From Anaerovibrio sp. (lineage in GTDB: Bacteria > Bacillota > Negativicutes > Selenomonadales > Selenomonadaceae): DNA of 11,261 nt. The notes under the pieces were generated by a model. The model made no database searches, was not told where the DNA came from, and was given only the letters and a program-made list of their open reading frames with translations. The translations under genes were made by a program, and so were the position numbers. The stretch spans positions 1 through 11,261 of the forward strand of contig JAEDOE010000018.1 in the NCBI GenBank assembly GCA_016302095.1. Reading direction: 5' to 3'. Positions 1 to 5,969 of this stretch are shown piece by piece (position 1 is the stretch's first letter; each line of letters starts with the position of its first letter).

Positions 1-695
1 GGAACTACAGAGGCTCCCACATACTTCAGGTACTCGCCCTCACTGATGCTGAACTGCACAAAAATCGGATTGCTGGAACCAATCGTCACCAGCGTAGTGT
101 TGCCTGCAGCAGCATAAGTGCCGACAGCCACATCATCAACAGCCAGCTTGCCGCTCATCGGTGCATAGACAACGGTATCATCAAGATTCTGCTGAGCCTG
201 CTGTACCAGGGCTGCCATAGCATCAACATTTGCCTGGTAAGCAGCCACCTGGGCACGCTGGGTAGTAACTACCTGCTCAGAAACAGCCGCTGCTGCCAGA
301 AGCTGCTCATTGCGCTGCAAATCAATCAGGGCATTGTTATAAGTTGCCTGGGCCTGGGCCAGATTAGCCTGAGCCTGCAGCAGGGCAGCCCGATAATTGC
401 GGTCATCAATCTTGTACAGTGCCTGACCGGCAGACACATACTGTCCGCCCTTGATATACTTGTCCGTCACATTACCGGACACCCTGGCCTGCACCTTTAC
501 TTCATCCTTGCCCTTGACGGAGCCTGCATACTCAAGAGTCAGAGGCGTATCCTGCACCAGCACGTTCATCGCCTTGACCTGCACGGCCCCCATAGCTCTC
601 TGCTGGCCGCCGCCACCGCCAAAAACTCCCATCAAAAGTGTTCCAGCAATAACCACCACCACGATGGCTATTGCTATAATAGCTTTTTTAGACAA
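1..695 (-). CDS. Periplasmic adaptor (membrane fusion) subunit of an efflux pump, HlyD/AcrA family; 3' end outside window
   Basis: The first 231 residues are visible and the rest runs off the left edge. The protein should bridge an inner-membrane RND or ABC-type exporter to an outer-membrane channel. A basic N-terminus (MSKK) is followed by a hydrophobic segment at about residues 5-23, which would act as signal or membrane anchor; no lipobox cysteine is seen. Next comes a lipoyl-like half (about 55-85, with VSGNVTDKYIKGGQYVSAGQ), then a long Ala/Gln-rich alpha-hairpin coiled coil (about 95-165). The second lipoyl half follows (VVYAPMSGKLAVDD) and then the start of the beta-barrel. I chose the TTG at 695 because AGGAGG lies 9 nt upstream (705-710); the first in-frame ATG would remove the membrane segment. 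The partner pump gene is expected beyond the left edge. Family is clear; substrate cannot be told. Confidence 0.9.
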   Translation of the reverse strand, partial: MSKKAIIAIAIVVVVIAGTLLMGVFGGGGGQQRAMGAVQVKAMNVLVQDTPLTLEYAGSVKGKDEVKVQARVSGNVTDKYIKGGQYVSAGQALYKIDDRNYRAALLQAQANLAQAQATYNNALIDLQRNEQLLAAAAVSEQVVTTQRAQVAAYQANVDAMAALVQQAQQNLDDTVVYAPMSGKLAVDDVAVGTYAAAGNTTLVTIGSSNPIFVQFSISEGEYLKYVGASVV

Positions 696-732
696 CTCTA
701 CCTACCTCCTATTATTCCCATCATAAACATAC

Positions 733-745
733 ATTGAACTTCAAT
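733..745. promoter_or_regulatory. Perfect 13-bp palindrome ATTGAACTTCAAT in the adaptor leader
   Basis: ATTGAA and TTCAAT are exact inverted copies around a single C. The site would lie at about +15 to +27 of the transcript from the promoter at 767-795. It could be an operator. The arms are too short and AT-rich for a convincing RNA hairpin. Confidence 0.3.
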
Positions 746-762
746 ACTAACAGCATACCACT

Positions 763-779
763 GTACATAATACCTGTAC
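763..779. promoter_or_regulatory. Inverted repeat over the -10 element, candidate repressor operator
   Basis: GTACA and TGTAC flank a 7-bp centre that contains most of the -10 hexamer of the adaptor promoter. The same stretch can be read as a direct repeat CTGTAC-N7-CTGTAC (761-766, 774-779). A protein bound here would block RNA polymerase. Efflux adaptor genes are often controlled by TetR or MarR repressors, but no regulator gene is visible here, so the assignment is inference. Confidence 0.35.
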
Positions 780-795
780 TCTAGCAAAAAGTCAA
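767..795 (-). promoter_or_regulatory. Sigma-A type promoter of the adaptor gene
   Basis: Read on the minus strand, TTGACT (790-795) and TATTAT (767-772) are separated by exactly 17 bp. Transcription would begin near 760, giving a leader of about 65 nt before the TTG start at 695. The site lies in the otherwise empty gap between the hydrolase gene and the adaptor gene, so the adaptor gene probably has its own transcript. Confidence 0.7.
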
Positions 796-844
796 CATAT
801 ACAGGCTTTATCCCTGCTTCCTTACAGTATAATTTATCATTATG

Positions 845-895
845 AAAAAAAACTAAAAGCTCAACTGCTCCTGCATGACAGGATTTTTACCTGTC
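845..895 (-). terminator. Possible terminator behind the metallo-hydrolase gene
   Basis: GACAGG (890-895) and CCTGTC (877-882) on the minus strand form a 6-bp stem whose 7-nt loop contains the TAA stop codon of the hydrolase gene. CTG/CAG pairs could extend it past a bulge. The T-rich tract (TTTTAG then eight T, 845-858) comes about 18 nt after the stem, too far for a textbook terminator, so confidence is modest. Confidence 0.35.
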
Positions 896-1702
896 CAGCA
901 ATATTATTTCCAAATCATCCGGCACATAAACATTGCCGGTAAAATACTTCCTACATTCCGCCCCGTAGGCTTCCTTGCGGTTAGCAATAGTCTTGTCCTC
1001 AGTATGGTAGAGAACTACATTGGCTGCCCCCAGCTGCTGCGCCAGCTCCCCTGCCTCCTTGACAGTACTGTGATTTTTTTCATAAGGCTTGAACTCATCC
1101 CTGTCATCGTACTTGCAGAATGCCTCAGACATCAGCCAGTCCGCTCCCTCAACGTACTGACGGCACTGAGGATTGTATGGCTCATCCCCCAGGCAGGTCA
1201 GCACCAAGCCATCATCCTTGAACACCATCCGATAGCCAAACTGCTTTGCCTTGGTGGAGAAAATATCAAATGCCGTCAGGGTAAGCTCCGGCAGCTCCAC
1301 CTTTTCCCCATCCCTGACCTCATGGATGAGAATATCCCTGCCTACATTGGCCAAATCCTTCTTTTTCAACATCATGGCGCACATCTTCTCCAGCATATCC
1401 TTCACCACATCGTGACAATAAATATGCAGCTGCCCCTGATATTTGCCCCCGTTCATCAGGGAGGCAATCTTCCTAATCATCCAGATGACACCTAAGATGT
1501 GGTCAGTATGCCCATGAGTCACAAACATGTGGTGAATTTTTCCATAATCCGCACCTGCCTGCTCTATCTGCCTCAGTATGCCGTTGCCGCCGCCGGCATC
1601 CGTCATGAAAAGCTCCCCGTCTGAAAGCTCAATCAGAAAGCAGGTATTAAATACCTTGGTTACCATTGCATTGCCAGTCCCCAGCATAATCAGCTTCTTC
1701 AT
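887..1702 (-). CDS. Metallo-beta-lactamase-fold hydrolase, RNase Z-like
   Basis: A 271-residue cytosolic protein with no signal peptide. It carries the diagnostic zinc motif THGHTDH (H63, H65, D67, H68), a later candidate metal ligand in LGDEPYN (D173) and a C-terminal LYHTED (H233). The segment HSTVKEAGELAQQ (from H211) resembles the HST...EAA region of RNase Z/ElaC and its arylsulfatase-like relatives, which suggests a phosphodiesterase or related hydrolase. The third zinc-site histidine between D67 and D173 could not be assigned with certainty (H97 and H127 are candidates). The specific RNase Z tRNA-binding arm is not recognised, so tRNA processing should not be assumed. ATG at 1702 has AGGGAG 9 nt upstream. 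The gene is cut off from the fab operon by the rnc terminator and has its own likely promoter. Family is confident; substrate unknown. Confidence 0.85.
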   Translation of the reverse strand: MKKLIMLGTGNAMVTKVFNTCFLIELSDGELFMTDAGGGNGILRQIEQAGADYGKIHHMFVTHGHTDHILGVIWMIRKIASLMNGGKYQGQLHIYCHDVVKDMLEKMCAMMLKKKDLANVGRDILIHEVRDGEKVELPELTLTAFDIFSTKAKQFGYRMVFKDDGLVLTCLGDEPYNPQCRQYVEGADWLMSEAFCKYDDRDEFKPYEKNHSTVKEAGELAQQLGAANVVLYHTEDKTIANRKEAYGAECRKYFTGNVYVPDDLEIILLDR

Positions 1703-1784
1703 GCCATTTCTCTCCCTCTTTTGCCTGCTAAAAATAAAATATATTGCCGCTCATCAGTTGACATCTCCACTAAGAGCATAATTT

Positions 1785-1793
1785 ATTATAACA
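1785..1793 (-). promoter_or_regulatory. Extended -10 promoter for the metallo-hydrolase gene
   Basis: On the minus strand TGTTATAAT matches the extended -10 form (TGnTATAAT) with a perfect TATAAT. No good -35 is present: the region 17 bp upstream is the terminator stem of rnc. The start would be near 1778, giving a leader of about 75 nt before the ATG at 1702. The promoter is fused to the T-tract of the preceding terminator. Confidence 0.5.
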
Positions 1794-1820
1794 AAAAAGA
1801 GGCACTCATGCCTCTTTTTT
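1793..1820 (-). terminator. Rho-independent terminator of the fab operon, overlapping the rnc stop codon
   Basis: AAAAAAGAGGCA and TGCCTCTTTTTT form a perfect 12-bp stem around a 4-nt loop TGAG, followed in the minus direction by the T-tract. The TGA stop of rnc lies inside the loop and the upstream arm encodes the last residues (KKEA). Because of its A/T flanks the element is symmetric and could work in both directions. Confidence 0.9.
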
Positions 1821-2552
1821 CTTGCGATTATTCAAAATCTCTAAAGCTTGGCGTGCTGCCTGTTGTTCAGCCGCCTTTTTACTTGGACCCTTACCTGTTC
1901 CTAAAACTTCGTCATTAAGCTTCACAGCAAACTCAAACACCTTGGCATGGTCAGGCCCGGTGGCACTCAGCAGCTCATAGCTGACATGGCTGTCAGCCCG
2001 GCGCTGCACCAGCTCCTGCAGCATGGTCTTGTAATCCCTGACCCGGGTACTGCCATCCTCAACCCTGTGCAGATGCTCCTCCAGCTGCCTGAGCACATAG
2101 CTCTGGGCCTTCTCCCAGCCCTGATCCATATAGATGGCACCGATAACGGACTCAAAGGCATCCTCCAATATGGAAGATCGCCTCCTGCCGCCTGATGTTT
2201 GCTCTCCATGTCCTAACAACAGGTAATCTCCCAAATGCAGCTCCGCGGCCCGGCTGGAAAGACTAGCCTCACATACCACTGCTGCCCTGGCCTTTGTCAG
2301 ATCACCCTCAGGAAGTCCAGGAAAATGATTAAAGAGATAGGTGCTGATAGCAAGCTCCAGCACCGCATCTCCCAAGAATTCCAAGCGCTCATTATGCTCT
2401 ACCTTCACACGCGACTCATTGGCGTAGGAGGTATGCGTCAGTGCCTGATGCAGCCAGCCGATATGACGGAAGGAAACCCCCAGCCTCCTGGAAAGCTCCT
2501 CCAGCCTGCGGCGGCGCTCAGCCGTAACACGATCACTTACACGACCATTCAT
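1806..2552 (-). CDS. rnc: Ribonuclease III
   Basis: Double-strand-specific endoribonuclease that processes rRNA precursors and some mRNAs. With the ATG at 2552 the protein is 248 residues, the usual size. The catalytic domain carries the family signature NERLEFLGDAVLELAIS (metal ligands E58 and D62) and the second acidic pair D131/E134 in LEDAFESVIGA. A double-stranded RNA-binding domain occupies the C-terminus (about 174-242, with KGPSKKAAEQQAA) and ends in a basic tail. A TTG at 2567 is an alternative start adding MKCFI; neither start has an ideal ribosome site (GAGG at 2581-2584 is 13 nt from the TTG), and this region uses TTG elsewhere, so the start is open. The gene follows fabF after about 100 nt and closes the operon; in Bacillus rnc likewise follows acpP. 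Confidence 0.95.
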   Translation of the reverse strand: MNGRVSDRVTAERRRRLEELSRRLGVSFRHIGWLHQALTHTSYANESRVKVEHNERLEFLGDAVLELAISTYLFNHFPGLPEGDLTKARAAVVCEASLSSRAAELHLGDYLLLGHGEQTSGGRRRSSILEDAFESVIGAIYMDQGWEKAQSYVLRQLEEHLHRVEDGSTRVRDYKTMLQELVQRRADSHVSYELLSATGPDHAKVFEFAVKLNDEVLGTGKGPSKKAAEQQAARQALEILNNRKKKEA

Positions 2553-2610
2553 AATAAAACACTTCAACTCTAATTCATTTCCTCAATTATATAAAACTAC
2601 GATTTTATCC

Positions 2611-2665
2611 GCTAAACAATAATTATTCTGCATAATCTAACAATTATGGCTGGCAATTATTTAGC
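2611..2665. repeat. Imperfect AT-rich inverted repeat at the fabF-rnc junction
   Basis: GCTAAACAATAATT (2611-2624) and AATTATTTAGC (2655-2665) are inverted copies apart from a small bulge, around a loop of about 30 nt. The right arm overlaps the last codons of fabF. It may form a weak structure at the fabF 3' end; no T-tract follows, so I do not call a terminator. The rest of the fabF-rnc gap (2553-2656) is AT-rich with no convincing promoter. Confidence 0.3.
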
Positions 2666-3901
2666 ATACTTCTTCAGCACCAGGCAGGCATTGTGGCCGC
2701 CGAAGCCGAAGTTGTTGGAAATAGCTGCACGGACAGTCTTCGCCTTTGCCTTGTTCGGCACATAATCAAGGTCAAGACCTTCCTCCGGATGCTCATAATT
2801 GATAGTAGGCGGCAGCATGTCATTCTCCACAGCCAAAGCAGTGGCAATAGCCTCAACGCCGCCGGCAGCTCCCAGCAGATGGCCGGTCATGGACTTGATG
2901 GAGCTTACGGAAACGTTCTTTGCTTCCTCGCCCCAGACAGTCTTGATAGCCTCGGTCTCACCCAGGTCATTCAGGTGGGTAGATGTGCCATGAGCATTTA
3001 CATAATCAACCTCTGCAGGAGTCAAACCTGCATCCTTCAATGCCAATGCCATGCACTTCGCCTGCAGCTCGCCATGGGGAGCCGGGCTGGTAATATGATA
3101 AGCATCGGAATTGGTGCCATAGCCTGCCACCTCGGCGTAGATATGAGCACCGCGCTTCTCAGCATGCTCCAATGTCTCCAGAACAACAATACCGGCACCC
3201 TCGCCCATAACAAAACCGCTGCGGGTTGCATCAAAAGGACGGGAAGCCTTCTGTGGATTGTCATTGCTGTCGCTGCACAGAGCCTTCATAGCACAGAAGC
3301 CAGCCACAGCAGCCGGGGAAATACTTGCCTCAGTACCGCCAGCCAGCATAACATCAGCATCACCTCTCTGCAGCACGCGGAAAGCGTCACCGATGTTGTT
3401 AGTACCGGTAGCACAAGCAGTAACAACGCAGCTGCTCGGTCCCTTCAGGCCAAAGGCAATAGACACATGACCGGCAGCCATATTGCCGATCATCATCGGA
3501 ATGAAGAACGGGCTGATGCGGGAAGGCCCCTTATCAAAGAGCTTCTCATACTGGCCGTGCATGGTCTCAATACCGCCAATGCCACTGCCTACATAGGTAC
3601 CGATGCGCTCGCGATCCTCCGCCTCCAGATCCAGCTTGGCATCCTCAATAGCCATCTTTGCCGCAGCTACAGCAAACTGAGCATAACGGTCAATGCGCTT
3701 GGACTCCTTCTTGTCCATATAATCAGCCGGCTCAAAATCCTTTACCTCACCGGCAACCTGTGCCTTGTACTCAGTTGCATCAAAGCGGGTAATTTTATCA
3801 ATACCATTTTTGCCGGTCATCATAGCATCCCAAAAAGCATCCTTGCCGATACCTACCGGGCTTACTACACCCAAACCGGTAATCACAACACGATTAGACA
3901 A
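2657..3901 (-). CDS. fabF: 3-oxoacyl-[acyl-carrier-protein] synthase II (beta-ketoacyl-ACP synthase II)
   Basis: Condenses malonyl-ACP with a growing acyl-ACP in the elongation cycle. With the TTG start the protein is 414 residues, the normal FabF length. The thiolase-fold catalytic triad is complete: C163 in VTACATG, H304 in [11 protein letters not shown] and H341 in [11 protein letters not shown]. The glycine-rich C-terminal [10 protein letters not shown] is also present. The TTG at 3901 gives the expected N-terminus [11 protein letters not shown] and has GAGGTG 6 nt upstream; the in-frame GTG at 3910 lies inside that ribosome site and is not credible. It follows the flavoprotein gene by 20 nt and so is very likely co-transcribed. 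In some bacteria FabF also elongates the cis-unsaturated intermediate, which would fit its neighbour. Confidence 0.97.
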   Translation of the reverse strand: MSNRVVITGLGVVSPVGIGKDAFWDAMMTGKNGIDKITRFDATEYKAQVAGEVKDFEPADYMDKKESKRIDRYAQFAVAAAKMAIEDAKLDLEAEDRERIGTYVGSGIGGIETMHGQYEKLFDKGPSRISPFFIPMMIGNMAAGHVSIAFGLKGPSSCVVTACATGTNNIGDAFRVLQRGDADVMLAGGTEASISPAAVAGFCAMKALCSDSNDNPQKASRPFDATRSGFVMGEGAGIVVLETLEHAEKRGAHIYAEVAGYGTNSDAYHITSPAPHGELQAKCMALALKDAGLTPAEVDYVNAHGTSTHLNDLGETEAIKTVWGEEAKNVSVSSIKSMTGHLLGAAGGVEAIATALAVENDMLPPTINYEHPEEGLDLDYVPNKAKAKTVRAAISNNFGFGGHNACLVLKKYAK

Positions 3902-3921
3902 AAATAACACCTCACATTTTT

Positions 3922-4863
3922 TTAAATAGCAGCAACCTCTGCTTCAATCTGCCGGAAGATTTCCTCTACAGTCAAAATCTTATCTATGGTAGGCAGATAC
4001 TCACCAGTAAATACCAGGCCGGTCTCTACATCGCCCTGCTGCGCACGGCTCAGTGCACGGATTATACAGAAATTATGCTTGCATGCTTTCAAACAATTAT
4101 CACACTTGGTAGGCGGTACAGGACCATCCATAACGCGCTCTGCCCACGGATTGCGGACAGCACGCCCCGGCAGTCCCACCGGGCTGTGGATAACCACCAC
4201 ATCCTCCGGCTTTGCCTTCAAGTAGAATTCCTTCAGGGCAGGGGCACTATTTGCCTCTGCGCTGGCGGCAAAACGGGAACCCATCTGGACACCGCTTACC
4301 CCCATGTTTATTAAATCAGCAATATCCTGGCCGTGCAGTATGCCACCGGCAGCAATCACAGGAATATCCACAGCAGCCACAATATCAGGGATGATGTCCT
4401 TGATGGACTGATCCGTCCCCAGATGGCCGCCTGCTTCCTTGCCCTCTACCACAATGGCAGCAGCACCAAGACGCTGAGAAATTTTCGCTAATTTTACAGA
4501 TGATACAATCGGAACCACCGGAGTCCCTGATTCCTTGCCCAAGGCAAAGATGTCACGGGAAAAGCCTGCACCTGCAACTACCAGGTCAATACCCTCATCA
4601 ATAGCAGTGTTCACCATCTGGGCAAACTTCTTTGCCGCAAACATGATATTGATGCCAATAATGCCCTTGGAAAGTGCCCGGGCCATCCTGATTTCATAAC
4701 GCAGCTCCTCCGGAGACATGCCGGAAGCCGCAATCAGGCCGATACCGCCCTGATTTGCCACAGCTGCTGCCAAAGCACCAGTAGACAAGCGAATAGCCAT
4801 TCCACCTTGCATAATTGGAACCTTCGCAATTTTAGTACCAATCTTCAGTTCAGGAAGCTTCAA
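3922..4863 (-). CDS. FMN-dependent FabK/nitronate monooxygenase-family protein with Cys4 motif, FabX/UfaA-like candidate
   Basis: A 313-residue TIM-barrel flavoprotein related to FabK (PIMQGGMA near the N-terminus, the [10 protein letters not shown] loop with H147, and the phosphate-binding VIAAGGI and GVQMGSRF motifs). Unlike the true FabK upstream, it carries four cysteines in C-X2-C-X3-C-X4-C (C254, C257, C261, C266), a plausible [4Fe-4S] site. Helicobacter FabX, a nitronate-monooxygenase-family acyl-ACP dehydrogenase/isomerase with an iron-sulfur cluster, and Neisseria UfaA make unsaturated fatty acids in bacteria lacking FabA. By analogy this protein may introduce the cis double bond. 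That role is inference; a second enoyl reductase or a nitronate monooxygenase are alternatives. The start is TTG at 4863, with GGAGG 7 nt upstream. It lies between acpP and fabF, behind two hairpins, so its level may differ from that of the upstream genes. Confidence 0.88.
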   Translation of the reverse strand: MKLPELKIGTKIAKVPIMQGGMAIRLSTGALAAAVANQGGIGLIAASGMSPEELRYEIRMARALSKGIIGINIMFAAKKFAQMVNTAIDEGIDLVVAGAGFSRDIFALGKESGTPVVPIVSSVKLAKISQRLGAAAIVVEGKEAGGHLGTDQSIKDIIPDIVAAVDIPVIAAGGILHGQDIADLINMGVSGVQMGSRFAASAEANSAPALKEFYLKAKPEDVVVIHSPVGLPGRAVRNPWAERVMDGPVPPTKCDNCLKACKHNFCIIRALSRAQQGDVETGLVFTGEYLPTIDKILTVEEIFRQIEAEVAAI

Positions 4864-4879
4864 ATTTACTCCTCCATTC

Positions 4880-4894
4880 GTAGGCCCGCCCTAC
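4880..4894 (-). other. Short GC-rich hairpin just upstream of the flavoprotein ribosome site
   Basis: GTAGG and CCTAC flank a GCGGG loop on the minus strand, a perfect 5-bp stem. It ends about 5 nt before the GGAGG ribosome site at 4871-4875. It may influence translation initiation or shield the 5' end of a processed mRNA. Chance occurrence is possible. Confidence 0.4.
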
Positions 4895-4902
4895 CCCTGT
4901 CA

Positions 4903-4935
4903 GAAAATCCCGCGAAATGGATTCACGGGACTTTC
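4903..4935 (-). terminator. Intrinsic terminator or attenuator behind acpP
   Basis: TCCCGTGAA pairs with TTCGCGGGA (9 bp including one G-T wobble) around the 5-nt loop TCCAT (4908-4930). Flanking AAAG/TTTT pairing extends the stem to about 14 bp, and the downstream arm ends in TTTTC. The hairpin lies about 20 nt after the acpP stop. As downstream genes have no clear promoter of their own, partial termination (high acpP, lower fabF) is the likely effect; mRNA 3'-end protection is an alternative. Confidence 0.65.
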
Positions 4936-4953
4936 CTAAAGGTAAGACACTAA

Positions 4954-5184
4954 TTATTTGTTCTGGTCAATGTAGGAAACAACGTCCTGAACGGTCTTAA
5001 TCTTCTCTGCAGCCTCATCAGGAATTTCGATGCCGAACTCCTCCTCAAAGGCCATGATGAGCTCTACGATATCCAGGGAGTCAGCACCCAGGTCATCGAT
5101 AAAAGTGGACTCGATGGAAACCTCATCCGCCTCAACACCCAACTGATCAACTACGATATCTCTTACTTTCTCAAAGGTAGACAT
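4954..5184 (-). CDS. acpP: Acyl carrier protein
   Basis: A 76-residue, strongly acidic four-helix protein that carries acyl chains as thioesters on 4'-phosphopantetheine. The attachment site is S36 in DDLGADSLD, the canonical motif, and helix II and the C-terminal region ([17 protein letters not shown]) match the family. The ATG at 5184 has a very strong ribosome site, AGGAGGTGA (5192-5200), the best in the window, as expected for one of the most abundant cell proteins. It follows fabG by 40 nt and is followed by a strong hairpin, which may raise its mRNA level above its neighbours. Confidence 0.98.
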   Translation of the reverse strand: MSTFEKVRDIVVDQLGVEADEVSIESTFIDDLGADSLDIVELIMAFEEEFGIEIPDEAAEKIKTVQDVVSYIDQNK

Positions 5185-5224
5185 GTATGTTTCACCTCCT
5201 CTTACGGTTCTCTATATATCCATG

Positions 5225-5968
5225 TTACATGACCATACCGCCATCAACATTGATGACCTGGCCGGTAACATAAGACGCACAATCAGAAACAAGGAACAGC
5301 ACTGCGTTGGCAACATCATCAGGCTGGCCGGCCCTGCCCATAGGGATGCCGGTCATCATAGCCTCCTTGACCTTGTCAGAAAGCACTGCCGTCATATCAG
5401 TCTCAATAAAGCCCGGCGCTACCATGTTCACGGTAATGCCACGGCTTGCCAGCTCCTTGGCCATGGACTTGGAAAATCCCAGAAGCCCTGCCTTGGCAGC
5501 TGCATAGTTTGCCTGGCTGATATTGCCTGTCAGGCCAACTACGGAAGTCATATTTACAATGCGCCCGAAGCGCTTCTTCATCATCGGCTTGGTGACAGCC
5601 TTGGTGCAGTAATAGGCACTCTTGAGGTTGGTGTTGATAACAGCATCCCAATCCTCCTCCTTCATGCGCATCAGCAGGTTGTCCCTGGTAATGCCGGCGT
5701 TGTTTACGAGAATATCAACGCCCCCGAAGGTATCCACAACGGTCTTGACCATCTCATCAACAGCTTCACCATTGGAAACGTCAGCCTGGACGATAATAGC
5801 CTTGCCGCCTGCTGCCTCAATCATGGACTTTACTTCCTCGGCAGCAGCAGTATTGCCTGCATAGTTAATAGCCACGGCAGCCCCTTCCTGGGCAAGCCTC
5901 AGGGCGATAGCCCTGCCGATGCCGCGGGACGCACCTGTAACAAGCGCAGTTTTTCCCTCTAAAAGCAT
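5225..5968 (-). CDS. fabG: 3-oxoacyl-[acyl-carrier-protein] reductase
   Basis: NADPH-dependent short-chain dehydrogenase/reductase that reduces 3-ketoacyl-ACP to 3-hydroxyacyl-ACP. The protein is 247 residues, the usual size. The Rossmann motif TGASRGIG (11-18) and NNAG (89-92) are present, and the catalytic set is complete: N114, S142 (in NMTSVVG), Y155 and K159 (in YAAAK). The C-terminus VTGQVINVDGGMVM is typical of FabG. The ATG at 5968 has AAGGAGG about 9 nt upstream and begins 1 nt after the fabD stop; in-frame extension upstream would overlap fabD and adds nothing conserved. Tight spacing indicates translational coupling with fabD. Confidence 0.98.
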   Translation of the reverse strand: MLLEGKTALVTGASRGIGRAIALRLAQEGAAVAINYAGNTAAAEEVKSMIEAAGGKAIIVQADVSNGEAVDEMVKTVVDTFGGVDILVNNAGITRDNLLMRMKEEDWDAVINTNLKSAYYCTKAVTKPMMKKRFGRIVNMTSVVGLTGNISQANYAAAKAGLLGFSKSMAKELASRGITVNMVAPGFIETDMTAVLSDKVKEAMMTGIPMGRAGQPDDVANAVLFLVSDCASYVTGQVINVDGGMVM

Positions 5969-5969
5969 A

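Noticed and set aside
1759..1790. Perfect TTGACA on the plus strand before an AT-rich stretch, a possible antisense promoter into rnc
   Set aside because: No acceptable -10 lies at 16-18 bp; the nearest TATTAT is about 20 bp away and overlaps the minus-strand terminator/promoter element.
2570..2578. Two-codon ATG-AAT-TAG unit before rnc (and a similar ATG-GCA-TGA before the metallo-hydrolase gene) as regulatory mini-ORFs
   Set aside because: The ribosome site directly abuts the first ATG with no spacing, and such start-stop strings are common by chance.
2586..2591. TATAAT upstream of rnc as a promoter
   Set aside because: The hexamer 17 bp upstream (TAGCGG) is not a -35, and transcription would start after the only GAGG sequence available to the rnc start region.
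2693..3907. A 404-codon plus-strand open frame opposite fabF
   Set aside because: It is antisense to a gene with all FabF catalytic motifs, has no family resemblance and a Cys/Ser/Leu-rich composition typical of antisense frames. The same applies to plus-strand frames opposite fabH, fabK, fabG and the metallo-hydrolase gene.
4832..4839. TTAGTACC, identical to a FapR half-site
   Set aside because: It lies within codons for GTK of the flavoprotein, has no second half-site or promoter nearby, and an 8-bp match can occur by chance.
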